Part shown: positions 47,916-56,521 of the stretch, in pieces | Numbering within the stretch: position 1 is the stretch's first letter | How the letters are laid out: each line of letters starts with the position of its first letter | DNA from: Pseudomonas sp. SCB32 | Lineage (GTDB): Bacteria > Pseudomonadota > Gammaproteobacteria > Pseudomonadales > Pseudomonadaceae | Length of the DNA stretch: 64,000 nucleotides | Direction: 5' to 3' | Assembly (NCBI RefSeq): GCF_009189165.1 | Contig: NZ_CP045118.1 | Coordinates: forward strand, 5,766,001-5,830,000 | Position numbers and translations under genes: made by a program | The notes under the pieces: model-generated | What the model was told of the DNA's origin: nothing | Databases searched by the model: none | The model's input: only the letters and a program-made list of their open reading frames with translations

Positions 47916-47949
47916 ACGAAAAAGCCGGGCAGATGCCCGGCTTTTTCGT
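47916..47949. terminator. Bidirectional terminator after fabY
   Basis: A perfect 15-bp stem (47916-47930 with 47935-47949) around AGAT, with A run on the left and T run on the right. It can end fabY and the convergent HDOD gene. Confidence 0.85.
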
Positions 47950-48044
47950 GTCTGGGGTTCACTCGCGCGATACGTCCGCCCCTACAGGGAAAACTCAACG
48001 GCAGCGTAGGAGACGATGGCCAACCGCCGCGTCGGGGCTCCAGG

Positions 48045-48923
48045 TCAATAGGTCCCCTGCCCCACGCCCAGCTCGAGAATGCTGGCCTTGAGGTTCTCGA
48101 AGTCGTACTCCGACAGCCCCACGTAATCCAGCACCTTGGCGCGGATGCTCTCCCACTCGTGGTCTTCCGGCTGGTTGCCCAGCACCCGGTGCGAGCCGCA
48201 GATGTGCTCGGCCATCTTGAGGATCGCCAGCAGGTTCTTCAGTTGCGTATCACGGGCGCTGTCGTCGCTGAAGATCGACAACGCATTGTGATGATTGGCG
48301 ATGGCCTCGCAGACATGCTCCGGCAGGCGCCAGGAGCGCGCGGTGAAGTAGCCGACCACCGCATGGTTGGTGTTCAGCACACGATTCTCGGTGTCCACCA
48401 CCCGGCGCTCGTCGCTGGCACTGGCGTACGCCTCTTCCAGTACCGCCATGTAATGCGGGAAGCGCTTGAGCATCAGCGGAATGCCGCAATTATGGAACAG
48501 CCCCAGCGCATAGGCCTCGTCAACCGACTCGTAGCCGATGCGCTTGGCCAGGTTCAGGCAGCTCATGGCCACGTCCTGCGCGGTATCCCAGAAGCGGTTG
48601 AGAGTGACGATGGTGGCGTCGCTCATCTCGCCCTTGATCGACTGCGCATTGATCAGGTTGATCACCGAACGGCTGCCCAGCAGGTTCACCGCGCGCTGGA
48701 TCGAGGTAATTCGATTGGCCAGCCCGAAGAACGGCGAGTTCACCAGCTTCAGCAGCGCACCGGACAGGCCCGGGTCCTGGCTGATCAGCTTGGCGATCGC
48801 CTTCAGGTCCGGGTTGGGCATGAACTGCTCCATCTGCAGGTCGACCATGATCTGCGGCTGCGGCGGCACACTGATGCCCTGCAGGGCCTGGCGAATCTGT
48901 TCGGCGGAGAGTTCTTGGGACAT
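48045..48923 (-). CDS. HDOD domain protein
   Basis: A 292-residue signalling protein made mostly of one HDOD domain. The ISQDPGLSGALLKLVNSPFFGL and IQRAVNLLGSRSVINLI segments and a later NHHNALSIF stretch are typical of this non-catalytic HD relative. Such proteins often link c-di-GMP or chemotaxis pathways to motility, but no partner is encoded here. Start chosen at MSQELSAEQIRQALQ; a longer upstream frame looks non-coding and would run into the promoter region of pfpI. Confidence 0.88.
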   Translation of the reverse strand: MSQELSAEQIRQALQGISVPPQPQIMVDLQMEQFMPNPDLKAIAKLISQDPGLSGALLKLVNSPFFGLANRITSIQRAVNLLGSRSVINLINAQSIKGEMSDATIVTLNRFWDTAQDVAMSCLNLAKRIGYESVDEAYALGLFHNCGIPLMLKRFPHYMAVLEEAYASASDERRVVDTENRVLNTNHAVVGYFTARSWRLPEHVCEAIANHHNALSIFSDDSARDTQLKNLLAILKMAEHICGSHRVLGNQPEDHEWESIRAKVLDYVGLSEYDFENLKASILELGVGQGTY

Positions 48924-49061
48924 GAGCGGGCAGGCTGAAGGTGATTGGGCGCACAGTTTACCCAGAGCGCGGCGTTCTGGAACCAGCGTTTTAGACTGAA
49001 CTTTCATCGGCGGCAGTGTCGGAATCTTTACCCCCCAAAGGGACCACACGGGAGATTCGCA

Positions 49062-49601
49062 ATGAGCCAGACGCTGAAAGGCAAGACTGTCGCCATCCTG
49101 GTTACCGACGGCTTCGAGCAGGTGGAACTGACCGGCCCGCGCAATGCCCTGGAACAGGCCGGGGCCAAGGTACGCATTCTTTCCGACCACATAGACAAGG
49201 TCCGAGGCTGGAACCGTGAGCTGCCCGGCGACAGCTTCAAGGTGGACGGCACCTTCGAGACGGCCCACATCGATGAGTACGACGCCGTGCTACTGCCCGG
49301 AGGCGTGATCAATTCCGACCAGATCCGCAACCTGCCCAGGGCCCAGGAACTGGTCCGGCGCGCCGACCTCACCGGCAAGCCCATCGCGGTGATCTGCCAC
49401 GGCGCCTGGCTACTGGTCTCGGCCGGACTGGTGAGAGGCCGCACCCTGACCAGCTGGAACTCCCTCAAGGACGACATCAGCAACGCCGGCGGTCACTGGG
49501 TGGACCGCCCGGTGGTCAGGGACGGTCACCTCATCAGCAGCCGTAAACCGGACGACATCCCGGTCTTCAGCAAGCGGCTGATCGAAACCCTCACCCTCTG
49601 A
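49062..49601 (+). CDS. pfpI: PfpI/DJ-1 family protein
   Basis: A 179-residue single-domain DJ-1/PfpI protein, annotated as intracellular protease or glyoxalase-like in relatives. The nucleophile elbow has Cys112-His113 in AVICHGAWLL, with Glu19 in DGFEQVEL near the active site and LLPGGVINSD as the conserved loop. GGAG lies 7 bases before the ATG. It is divergent from the HDOD gene. Likely role in protection from stress or carbonyl damage (family knowledge). Confidence 0.92.
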   Translation: MSQTLKGKTVAILVTDGFEQVELTGPRNALEQAGAKVRILSDHIDKVRGWNRELPGDSFKVDGTFETAHIDEYDAVLLPGGVINSDQIRNLPRAQELVRRADLTGKPIAVICHGAWLLVSAGLVRGRTLTSWNSLKDDISNAGGHWVDRPVVRDGHLISSRKPDDIPVFSKRLIETLTL

Positions 49602-49660
49602 CCGACCCCGAGTCGACCAAAAGCGCACGCGCCCCGCTCCGGCGGTGCGCGCCGCTGCGT

Positions 49661-49666
49661 TATAAT
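49661..49666 (+). promoter_or_regulatory. -10 box of the rlmI gene
   Basis: A perfect TATAAT in GCGTTATAATCGCGC, 28 bases before the start codon, in the same Pseudomonas-style context as the other -10 boxes in this window. No clear -35 box. Confidence 0.45.
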
Positions 49667-49693
49667 CGCGCTCTTTTGCCGGAGCCTTTCCCC

Positions 49694-50890
49694 ATGACCC
49701 TGCCCAGCCTGCGTCTGAAAGCCAATGCCGAGCGCCGCCTGCGCGCCGGCCACCTGTGGGTCTACAGCAACGAGGTGGACGTTGCCGCCACCCCGCTGAA
49801 CGGATTCGGTGCTGGCGAGCAGGCCATCCTCGAGATGGCCAACGGCAAGCCGCTGGGCATCGTTGCGATGAGCCCGAACAACCTCATCTGCGCCCGCCTG
49901 ATCTCCCGCGACACCAAGCACGTTCTCGACAAATCCCTGCTGGTTCACCGCCTGAACGTCGCACTCAGCCTGCGCGACCGCCTGTTCGACAAGCCCTTCT
50001 ACCGCCTGGTCTACGGCGACTCCGACCTGCTGCCGGGCCTGGTGGTCGACCGCTTCGGCGACGTACTGGTGGTCCAGCTCGCCTCGGCGACCATGGAAAA
50101 GCACCGCGACGACGTCCTCGCCGCCCTGCTGCAGGTGCTCAAGCCCAGCGCCGTGCTGTGGAAGAACGACTCCAGCGCCCGTGATGCCGAAGGCCTGGAA
50201 CGCTACGTCGCCAATGCCTACGGCGAAGTCCCTGAGTGGGTCGCCCTGGAAGAGAACGGCGTGAAGTTCGAGGCCCCGGTACTGGCCGGCCAGAAGACCG
50301 GCTGGTTCTACGACCACCGCATGAACCGCGCACGCCTGCAGCCCTACGTGCAGGGCAAGCGCGTCCTCGATCTGTTCAGCTACATCGGCGGCTGGGGCAT
50401 CCAGGCCGCGGCCTTCGGCGCCAGCGAAGTGATGTGCGTGGACGCCTCCGGCTTCGCCCTGGACGGCGTGGAGCGCAACGCCGCGCTCAACGGCGTGGCC
50501 GAGAAAGTGGCTTGCGTGGAAGGCGACGTGTTCGAAGCCCTGCGTGAGCTGAAGGCCGCCGACGAGCGCTTCGACGTGATCGTCGCCGACCCGCCCGCCT
50601 TCATCAAGCGCAAGAAGGACCTGAAGAACGGCGAGGCCGCCTACCGCCGCCTCAATGAACAGGCCATGCGCCTGCTCTCCAAGGACGGCGTGCTGGTCAG
50701 CGCCTCCTGCTCGATGCACCTGCCCGAGGATGATCTGCAGGACATCCTGCTCGGTAGCGCCCGCCACCTGGACCGCAACATCCAGCTGCTCGAGCGCGGC
50801 GGCCAGGGCCCTGATCACCCGGTGCACCCGGCGATCCACGAGACCCGCTACATCAAGAGCCTGACCGTGCGCCTGCTGCCCAACGGCTAA
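49694..50890 (+). CDS. rlmI: RlmI-like 23S rRNA m5C methyltransferase
   Basis: A 398-residue enzyme with an N-terminal PUA domain (1-75, GHLWVYSNEVD) and a Rossmann methyltransferase. SAM motif I is RVLDLFSYIGGWGIQAA around 223-239, motif IV DPPAF at 299-303, and the catalytic Cys339 is in SASCSMHL. This layout is that of RlmI (YccW), which methylates C1962 of 23S rRNA in E. coli. GGAG lies 9 bases before ATG 49694. Confidence 0.87.
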   Translation: MTLPSLRLKANAERRLRAGHLWVYSNEVDVAATPLNGFGAGEQAILEMANGKPLGIVAMSPNNLICARLISRDTKHVLDKSLLVHRLNVALSLRDRLFDKPFYRLVYGDSDLLPGLVVDRFGDVLVVQLASATMEKHRDDVLAALLQVLKPSAVLWKNDSSARDAEGLERYVANAYGEVPEWVALEENGVKFEAPVLAGQKTGWFYDHRMNRARLQPYVQGKRVLDLFSYIGGWGIQAAAFGASEVMCVDASGFALDGVERNAALNGVAEKVACVEGDVFEALRELKAADERFDVIVADPPAFIKRKKDLKNGEAAYRRLNEQAMRLLSKDGVLVSASCSMHLPEDDLQDILLGSARHLDRNIQLLERGGQGPDHPVHPAIHETRYIKSLTVRLLPNG

Positions 50891-50905
50891 GGCACTGCGG
50901 CACGA

Positions 50906-50945
50906 AAACGGGGCGTCTCCTGACGGGAGCGCCCCGTTTTTCATT
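50906..50945 (+). terminator. Terminator of rlmI
   Basis: AAAACGGGGCG (50906-50916) pairs with CGCCCCGTTTT (50930-50940), with an inner CTCC/GGAG pairing and a T run. Confidence 0.85.
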
Positions 50946-50957
50946 TCAGCGGCGGAT

Positions 50958-51036
50958 GGCGGATAACGCCCGAGGCGTTATCCGCCCTACAGGTGTGCAG
51001 CCGCGTAGGGCGCATAAAGCGGAACGCTTTATCCGC
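50958..51036. repeat. Palindromic intergenic repeats (GGCGTTATCCGCC type)
   Basis: GGCGGATAACGCC (50958-50970) and GGCGTTATCCGCC (50974-50986) form a perfect 13-bp hairpin. CCTAC and GTAGG follow as inverted halves, then a related imperfect hairpin with ATAAAGC and GCTTTAT (51012-51036). This is a familiar extragenic repeat family in Pseudomonas. Confidence 0.7.
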
Positions 51037-51054
51037 CGCCTCCGGGCCAAGTCC

Positions 51055-51369
51055 TTACTTCATCGGCATCAGCGAATCCGCCTCGCTGATCACTGCATTG
51101 CCGGTCTTGCGCTCGAACAGGCACAGCTCGCGGCCCGGTTTGCCCTTCATGTGTTTTTGGGCATAGGTCCCACCAATCATCAGCGCCGTGTATCCCACGC
51201 TGTCATCGAACAGCACCGGCGCGCCCAGCACCTTCTTGTTCTGCAGATGGCTCAGCGCCAGGCAGGCTTCGCGCTGCTGCTTGTCCTGCGCCTGCCAGGC
51301 CTGATCCGACGAGGCTTGTACGCTGCCGACGAAAAGCGCGGCGAGCAGGGCGATGCGGGTGACTTTCAT
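51055..51369 (-). CDS. Small secreted protein of unknown function
   Basis: 104 residues with a clear signal peptide (MKVTRIALLAALFVGSVQA, cleavage near QAS) and AAGGAG 7 bases before the ATG. The mature part has two cysteines (Cys36 region and Cys83 region) that could pair, and segments GAPVLFDDSVGYTALMIGG and KPGRELCLFERKTG. I do not recognise the family. It stands alone between two hairpins and ilvD. Confidence 0.75.
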   Translation of the reverse strand: MKVTRIALLAALFVGSVQASSDQAWQAQDKQQREACLALSHLQNKKVLGAPVLFDDSVGYTALMIGGTYAQKHMKGKPGRELCLFERKTGNAVISEADSLMPMK

Positions 51370-51745
51370 GGTGTTGCTCCTTCAACGAACGGGACCGAAA
51401 AGCGTCGATGGCCATTCTGACCACGCCAGGACGGCGAAAGTCCATGGCCCGTACCGACCGCCAGCCTTTCCCTGGCGGCAAGGGCCGGCGTAGAATCCGG
51501 GCATTCCTGCCATTTATCCCCCGGCGGGCCTGTGAGCCCCGGCCGAGCAGGCGGTGACCCCGCCACGCCGCGCGCCGACCTCGCCCATGCAAGGCCATCT
51601 GCTGTTTGCATCCGGTGCGTACCGCGCTCACGATACGAAATCAGAGTCCGCTCAAGGTCTCGCCGGCCAGCCCTACCCGCTGTACGCCGCCGCACGAAAA
51701 GACCCGGATCGGCTCCCACCGTGACCTGATGCGCAGGAACCCTTC
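51370..51745. other. Intergenic gap upstream of ilvD
   Basis: No gene seen. It has a perfect 7-bp hairpin CCGCCAG (51458-51464) with CTGGCGG (51472-51478) and a -10-like TAGAAT at 51491-51496 that could serve ilvD with a leader of about 250 bases. No leader peptide rich in branched-chain codons was recognised. Confidence 0.35.
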
Positions 51746-53584
51746 ATGCCCGATTACCGCTCGAAAACCTCCACCCACGGCCGCAACATGGCCGGCGCCC
51801 GCGCCCTCTGGCGCGCCACCGGGATGAAGGACGAAGACTTCAAGAAGCCGATCATCGCCATCGCCAACTCCTTCACCCAGTTCGTGCCCGGCCACGTACA
51901 CCTGAAGGACCTGGGCCAGCTGGTCGCCCGCGAGATCGAAAAGCACGGCGGCGTGGCCAAGGAATTCAACACCATCGCCGTGGACGACGGCATCGCCATG
52001 GGCCATGACGGCATGCTCTATTCCCTGCCGTCGCGCGAGATCATCGCCGACTCCGTGGAGTACATGGTCAACGCCCACTGCGCCGACGCCATCGTCTGCA
52101 TCTCCAACTGCGACAAGATCACCCCCGGCATGCTGATGGCCGCCCTGCGCCTGAACATCCCGGTGGTGTTCGTCTCCGGCGGCCCGATGGAAGCCGGCAA
52201 GACCAAGCTGGCCAACCATGGCCTGGACCTGGTCGACGCCATGGTGGCTGCCGCCGACGACTCCTGCTCCGACGAGAAGGTCGCCGAGTACGAGCGCAGC
52301 GCCTGCCCCACCTGCGGTTCCTGCTCCGGCATGTTCACCGCCAACTCGATGAACTGCCTGACCGAAGCCCTGGGCCTGTCCCTGCCGGGCAACGGTTCGA
52401 CCCTGGCCACCCACGCCGACCGCGAGCAGCTGTTCCTGCGCGCCGGCCGCCTGGCCGTCGAGCTGTGCCAGCGCTATTACGGCGAAGGCGACGAGTCCGT
52501 GCTGCCGCGCAACGTCGCCAGCTTCAAGGCGTTCGAGAACGCCATGACCCTCGACATCGCCATGGGCGGCTCGACCAACACCATCCTGCACCTGCTTGCC
52601 GCAGCCCAGGAGGCGGAGATCGCCTTCGACCTGCGCGACATCGATCGCCTGTCGCGCAAGGTGCCGCAGCTGTGCAAGGTCGCGCCAAACATCCAGAAGT
52701 ACCACATGGAAGACGTGCACCGCGCCGGTGGCATCTTCTCCATCCTCGGCGAACTGGCCCGTGGCGGCCTGCTGCACACCGACGTTCCGACCGTGCACAG
52801 CCCGAGCATGGCCGACGCCATCGCCCAGTGGGACATCACCCAGACCCAGGACGAGAAGGTCCACACCTTCTTCAAGGCCGGCCCCGCCGGCATCCCGACC
52901 CAGGTTGCGTTCAGCCAGAGCACCCGCTGGCCGACCCTGGACGATGACCGCGCCGAAGGCTGCATCCGCAGCGTCGAGCACGCCTACTCCCAGGAAGGTG
53001 GTCTGGCCGTGCTGTACGGCAACATCGCCCTGGACGGCTGCGTGGTGAAGACCGCTGGCGTGGACGAATCCATCCACGTGTTCGAAGGCCGCGCGAAGAT
53101 CTTCGAAAGCCAGGACGGCGCCGTGAAGGGCATCCTCGCCGACGAAGTGAAGCCGGGCGACATCGTGATCATCCGCTACGAAGGCCCGAAAGGCGGCCCG
53201 GGCATGCAGGAAATGCTGTACCCGACCAGCTACCTGAAATCCAAGGGCCTGGGCAAGGACTGCGCCCTGCTCACCGATGGCCGCTTCTCCGGCGGCACCT
53301 CGGGCCTGTCCATCGGCCACGCCTCGCCGGAAGCCGCCGCTGGCGGCGCCATCGGCCTGGTGCAGGACGGCGACAAGGTGCTGATCGACATCCCCAACCG
53401 CAGCATCAACCTGCTGGTGAGCGATGAAGAACTGGCAGCCCGCCGCGTCGAGCAGGACAAGAAAGGCTGGAAGCCTGCCCAGCCGCGCGCTCGTAAAGTC
53501 AGCACTGCGCTGAAAGCCTACGCCCTGCTGGCCACCAGCGCCGACAAGGGCGCGGTGCGCGACAAGACGCTGCTGGAAGGCTGA
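51746..53584 (+). CDS. ilvD: Dihydroxy-acid dehydratase
   Basis: Dehydrates 2,3-dihydroxy acids in valine, leucine and isoleucine synthesis. The 612-residue length is that of the long Fe-S type. Cys122 ([12 protein letters not shown]) and the cluster CPTCGSC at 187-193 are the iron-sulfur region. [17 protein letters not shown] and [19 protein letters not shown] segments ([20 protein letters not shown]) are family signatures. Followed by a strong terminator. Confidence 0.97.
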   Translation: MPDYRSKTSTHGRNMAGARALWRATGMKDEDFKKPIIAIANSFTQFVPGHVHLKDLGQLVAREIEKHGGVAKEFNTIAVDDGIAMGHDGMLYSLPSREIIADSVEYMVNAHCADAIVCISNCDKITPGMLMAALRLNIPVVFVSGGPMEAGKTKLANHGLDLVDAMVAAADDSCSDEKVAEYERSACPTCGSCSGMFTANSMNCLTEALGLSLPGNGSTLATHADREQLFLRAGRLAVELCQRYYGEGDESVLPRNVASFKAFENAMTLDIAMGGSTNTILHLLAAAQEAEIAFDLRDIDRLSRKVPQLCKVAPNIQKYHMEDVHRAGGIFSILGELARGGLLHTDVPTVHSPSMADAIAQWDITQTQDEKVHTFFKAGPAGIPTQVAFSQSTRWPTLDDDRAEGCIRSVEHAYSQEGGLAVLYGNIALDGCVVKTAGVDESIHVFEGRAKIFESQDGAVKGILADEVKPGDIVIIRYEGPKGGPGMQEMLYPTSYLKSKGLGKDCALLTDGRFSGGTSGLSIGHASPEAAAGGAIGLVQDGDKVLIDIPNRSINLLVSDEELAARRVEQDKKGWKPAQPRARKVSTALKAYALLATSADKGAVRDKTLLEG

Positions 53585-53600
53585 GTCTGGTAGAGCGATG

Positions 53601-53630
53601 AAAAAGCCCGGCGAATGCCGGGCTTTTTTT
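53601..53630 (+). terminator. Terminator of ilvD
   Basis: AAAAAGCCCGGC (53601-53612) pairs with GCCGGGCTTTTT (53617-53628) around GAAT, with seven T residues. Confidence 0.88.
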
Positions 53631-53656
53631 GTTCCAGCTGCTGCTTTTCGCTGTTC

Positions 53657-53734
53657 GTGGGAGCGAGCTTGCTCGCGAACCAGCCCAGCTTCAGTGCAGC
53701 CGGGAAGTCCGTTCGCGAGCAAGCTCGCTCCTAC
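53657..53734. repeat. REPIN-like inverted REP pair
   Basis: Two 24-base inverted copies (53657-53680 and 53711-53734) with the core GAGCGAGCTTGCTCGCGAAC differ at one position and enclose about 30 bases. This is the GAGC-core REP family of Pseudomonas, normally spread by a RAYT transposase encoded elsewhere. Confidence 0.8.
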
Positions 53735-53785
53735 AGGTTCATGCAGCTCCGCTACCCGATGGCGGGTTGCGGATTTCATTAAACC

Positions 53786-54247
53786 TTACGAGCCGGTTTT
53801 CGGCGTCTTCGGGCAGTCGCCATACCCCGGCTTCATGCCACGCTCCGAATTGCAGATCGTACCTTTTTCCTCCCAGGTGATATTTCCGGTCTTGCTGTCC
53901 TTCGCAGGCGTCAGCTTGATAGTCAGGGCATTGCCGTCCACATCGGTCGCCGCGGTATTCGCTTCGATGACACCACTGGCAACCGAATAGCCGCCCCTGA
54001 TGTTCGACGTCTCCGCGAAGACCTCGGGAATCCCGTAGGTGCCCGCCTTGCACTCCTCCAGCTTCGCGTCGGCCATACAAAGACTGACCGCCGTCTTCAC
54101 ACCGGAAAGCTCCGTCTTCGCCGCAGCAGCCCGCGAGCGCGATGAGTAATCCGAATACAAGGGAAGCGAAACCGAAGCCAGGATGCCGACGATCGCCACG
54201 ACGATCATCAGTTCGATCAGGGTGAAACCACGTTGCACGTTCTTCAT
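53786..54247 (-). CDS. Type IV pilin-like protein
   Basis: A 153-residue major-pilin-like prepilin. The short leader MKNVQRG is followed by [18 protein letters not shown], the PilD cleavage and N-methylation site plus hydrophobic helix; Glu5 of the mature form is present. Two C-terminal cysteines (GTICN and GDCPK) would close a D-loop, and Cys57/Cys66 region cysteines may form another pair. AAAGGA lies 7 bases before the ATG. No other pil genes are near, so it may be an alternative or minor pilin subunit. No sigma-54 promoter was recognised. Confidence 0.88.
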   Translation of the reverse strand: MKNVQRGFTLIELMIVVAIVGILASVSLPLYSDYSSRSRAAAAKTELSGVKTAVSLCMADAKLEECKAGTYGIPEVFAETSNIRGGYSVASGVIEANTAATDVDGNALTIKLTPAKDSKTGNITWEEKGTICNSERGMKPGYGDCPKTPKTGS

Positions 54248-54524
54248 CAGCAAGTCCTTTTGTAGCGTTGATAGACATCCGACGTCGTTGAGCCGCGCCG
54301 GATTCGCTCCATTCAAGTCGCCACATCGGGCTGCCGCATTCAGACGAATCCGCGCAAGATGCTGAAATTTCTCTCTTTTCTGGACCGCCGAAGGACGTAG
54401 CACTACTACTCTGGCCTCTATCTGAACGAAACCGCGCTTCCCGTTCGTCCTTCCTTGTCTCATGGCACTGTGCGATCCAGGCCTTGGCCAGTAAAATCGC
54501 GCTCTTTTTTTCCGGACCGCCCCC

Positions 54525-55916
54525 ATGAGCTCCTTCGAGAACCCGTCCGCCGCCAAGGATCAGCCCGATCTGGTCTACGGCCTGGAAGACCGCCCGGCCC
54601 TGCCCATTGCCCTGCTCGCGGCACTTCAGCACCTGCTGGCGATCATCGTGCCGATCGTCACCCCCGGCCTGCTGATCTGCCAGGCGCTGGGCGTATCGCC
54701 GCGCGACACCAACCTGATCGTGTCGATGTCGCTGGTGATCTCCGGCATCGCCACCTTCGTCCAGTGCAAGCGCTTCGGGCCGTTCGGTGCGGGTCTGCTG
54801 ATCGTCCAGGGCACCAGCTTCAACTTCGTCGGCCCGCTGATCGCCGGCGGTGCGCTGATGGTGAAGAACGGCACCCCGGTGGAAGCGGTAATGGCGGCCA
54901 TCTTCGGCGTGGTCATGGCCGGCTCCTTCGTGGAGATGGGCGTGTCGCGCATCCTGCCCTTCGTGAAGCGCCTGATCACCCCGCTGGTGACCGGCATCGT
55001 GGTGCTGATGATCGGCCTCACCCTGATCAAGGTCGGCCTGATCAGCATGGGCGGCGGCTTCTCCGCCATGGGCAACGGCACCTTCGCCAACGGCGAGAAC
55101 CTGATGCTGTCGGGCCTGGTGCTGGCGATCATCGTCATCCTCAACCGCATCCCGGTGGTGTGGATGCGCAGCGGCGCCATCGTCATCGCCCTGGCCGTGG
55201 GCTACGCGCTGGCCGGCTACCTGGGCCGCCTGGACTTCACCGGCATGCACGAGGCACCGGCCTTCCAGGTCCCGGTGCCGCTGCACTTCGGCCTGGGCTT
55301 CTCCTGGAGCCTGTTCATCCCGATGCTGGTGATCTACCTGGTGACTTCGCTGGAAGCCATCGGTGACGTCACCGCCACCAGCAAGATCTCCCGCCAGCCG
55401 GTGGAAGGCCCGCTGTGGATGCAACGGATCAAGGGCGGCGTATTGGTGAACGGCGCCAACTCGCTGCTGGCTGGCCTGTTCAACACCTTCCCGAGCTCGG
55501 TGTTCGCGCAGAACAACGGCGTGATCCAGCTGACGGGCGTGGCCAGCCGCCATGTCGGCCTGTGGATCGCCGCAATGTTGATCGTGCTGGGCCTGTTCCC
55601 CAGCGTCGCCGGCGTGATCCAGGCCGTTCCCGAGCCGGTGCTCGGCGGCGCGGTGATGGTGATGTTCGGCGCGGTCGCCGCCTCGGGCATCAACATCCTC
55701 GCCGGCACCCACCTGGACCGCCGCGCGCTGCTGATCATCGCCGTAAGCCTGGCGCTGGGCCTGGGCATCTCGCAGGTGCCGGAGTTCCTCGCGCACATGC
55801 CCCACGCGATCCGCAACGTGCTGGAATCCGGCGTCGCCACCGGCGGCATCTGCGCCCTGCTGCTGAACTGGTTCCTGCCCGAGTCCGACGCCGCCAAGGC
55901 CTCGCACAACGGCTGA
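54525..55916 (+). CDS. NCS2 family purine (xanthine/urate-type) permease
   Basis: Proton symporter of 463 residues with about 14 membrane segments. [17 protein letters not shown] in TM1, [14 protein letters not shown], and [24 protein letters not shown] are the signature of the xanthine/uric acid branch (XanQ/UacT) rather than of UraA. The substrate prediction is from motif resemblance. A TAAAAT at 54492-54497 may be its -10. Divergent from the pilin gene. Confidence 0.87.
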   Translation: MSSFENPSAAKDQPDLVYGLEDRPALPIALLAALQHLLAIIVPIVTPGLLICQALGVSPRDTNLIVSMSLVISGIATFVQCKRFGPFGAGLLIVQGTSFNFVGPLIAGGALMVKNGTPVEAVMAAIFGVVMAGSFVEMGVSRILPFVKRLITPLVTGIVVLMIGLTLIKVGLISMGGGFSAMGNGTFANGENLMLSGLVLAIIVILNRIPVVWMRSGAIVIALAVGYALAGYLGRLDFTGMHEAPAFQVPVPLHFGLGFSWSLFIPMLVIYLVTSLEAIGDVTATSKISRQPVEGPLWMQRIKGGVLVNGANSLLAGLFNTFPSSVFAQNNGVIQLTGVASRHVGLWIAAMLIVLGLFPSVAGVIQAVPEPVLGGAVMVMFGAVAASGINILAGTHLDRRALLIIAVSLALGLGISQVPEFLAHMPHAIRNVLESGVATGGICALLLNWFLPESDAAKASHNG

Positions 55917-55923
55917 TCCAGAC

Positions 55924-55949
55924 ACGACGCCACCTTCAGGTGGCGTCGT
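55924..55949 (+). terminator. Terminator of the NCS2 permease gene
   Basis: ACGACGCCACC (55924-55934) pairs perfectly with GGTGGCGTCGT (55939-55949) around TTCA, followed by CGTTTA. Confidence 0.7.
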
Positions 55950-55965
55950 CGTTTATGCTCCCCCC

Positions 55966-56433
55966 ATGACCACCTCCCTGCGCATCGGCGTCATCGCCGA
56001 CACCCACGGCCTGCTGCGCCCCGAAGCGCTGGCGGCGCTGCAGAGCTGCGAGCGCATCCTGCACCTGGGCGATATCGGCCCCGCCGCACTCCTCGACCAG
56101 CTCCGCGCGCTGGCGCCGCTGGATGTGGTGCGTGGCAATAACGACACCGACGACTGGGCCGCGGCCCTGCCGGAGACCCTAGTGCTGGAGCTGGGTGGAC
56201 TGCGGCTCTACCTGATTCATGACCTCAAGCAGCTGGCCATCGATCCGCTGGCCGAAGGTATCGACGTGGTGCTGGCGGGGCATTCGCACAAGCCGCTGAA
56301 CGAGGTGCGCGATGGAGTGCTGTACCTGAATCCGGGCAGCGCCGGGCCGAGGCGGTTCAAGTTGCCGATTGCGTTGGCGATCCTGGAGGTCGCCGACGGG
56401 CAGCCAAGGGTCGAGATCGTTTCGCTCGTCTAG
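55966..56433 (+). CDS. YfcE-like metallophosphoesterase
   Basis: A 155-residue calcineurin-like phosphodiesterase of the YfcE/MJ0936 type. Metal-binding motifs occur in order: ADTHG (10-14), HLGDIG, RGNND and AGHSHKP, with NPGS before the end. Small two-metal phosphodiesterase of unknown physiological substrate. It lies 49 bp behind the permease gene but beyond a terminator, so it probably has its own expression. Confidence 0.9.
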   Translation: MTTSLRIGVIADTHGLLRPEALAALQSCERILHLGDIGPAALLDQLRALAPLDVVRGNNDTDDWAAALPETLVLELGGLRLYLIHDLKQLAIDPLAEGIDVVLAGHSHKPLNEVRDGVLYLNPGSAGPRRFKLPIALAILEVADGQPRVEIVSLV

Positions 56434-56437
56434 GAGC

Positions 56438-56504
56438 GTTCGCGAGCAAGCTCGCTCCTACGAAAAGCCACGCTCAACCTGTAGGAGCGAGCTTGCTCGC
56501 GAAC
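56438..56504. repeat. REPIN-like inverted REP pair
   Basis: Inverted 24-base copies at 56438-56461 and 56481-56504, the same REP family as at 53657, here in the opposite outer orientation and with a shorter spacer of 19 bases. Confidence 0.8.
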
Positions 56505-56521
56505 AGCCCCCCGCTCGGTGT

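Noticed and set aside
51641..53779. A 700-codon minus-strand frame across ilvD
   Set aside because: Antisense shadow of ilvD; low-complexity His/Gly/Val composition and no ribosome site.
54248..54524. A sigma-54 promoter for the pilin gene
   Set aside because: No GG-N10-GC element with adequate flanks was found on the minus strand.
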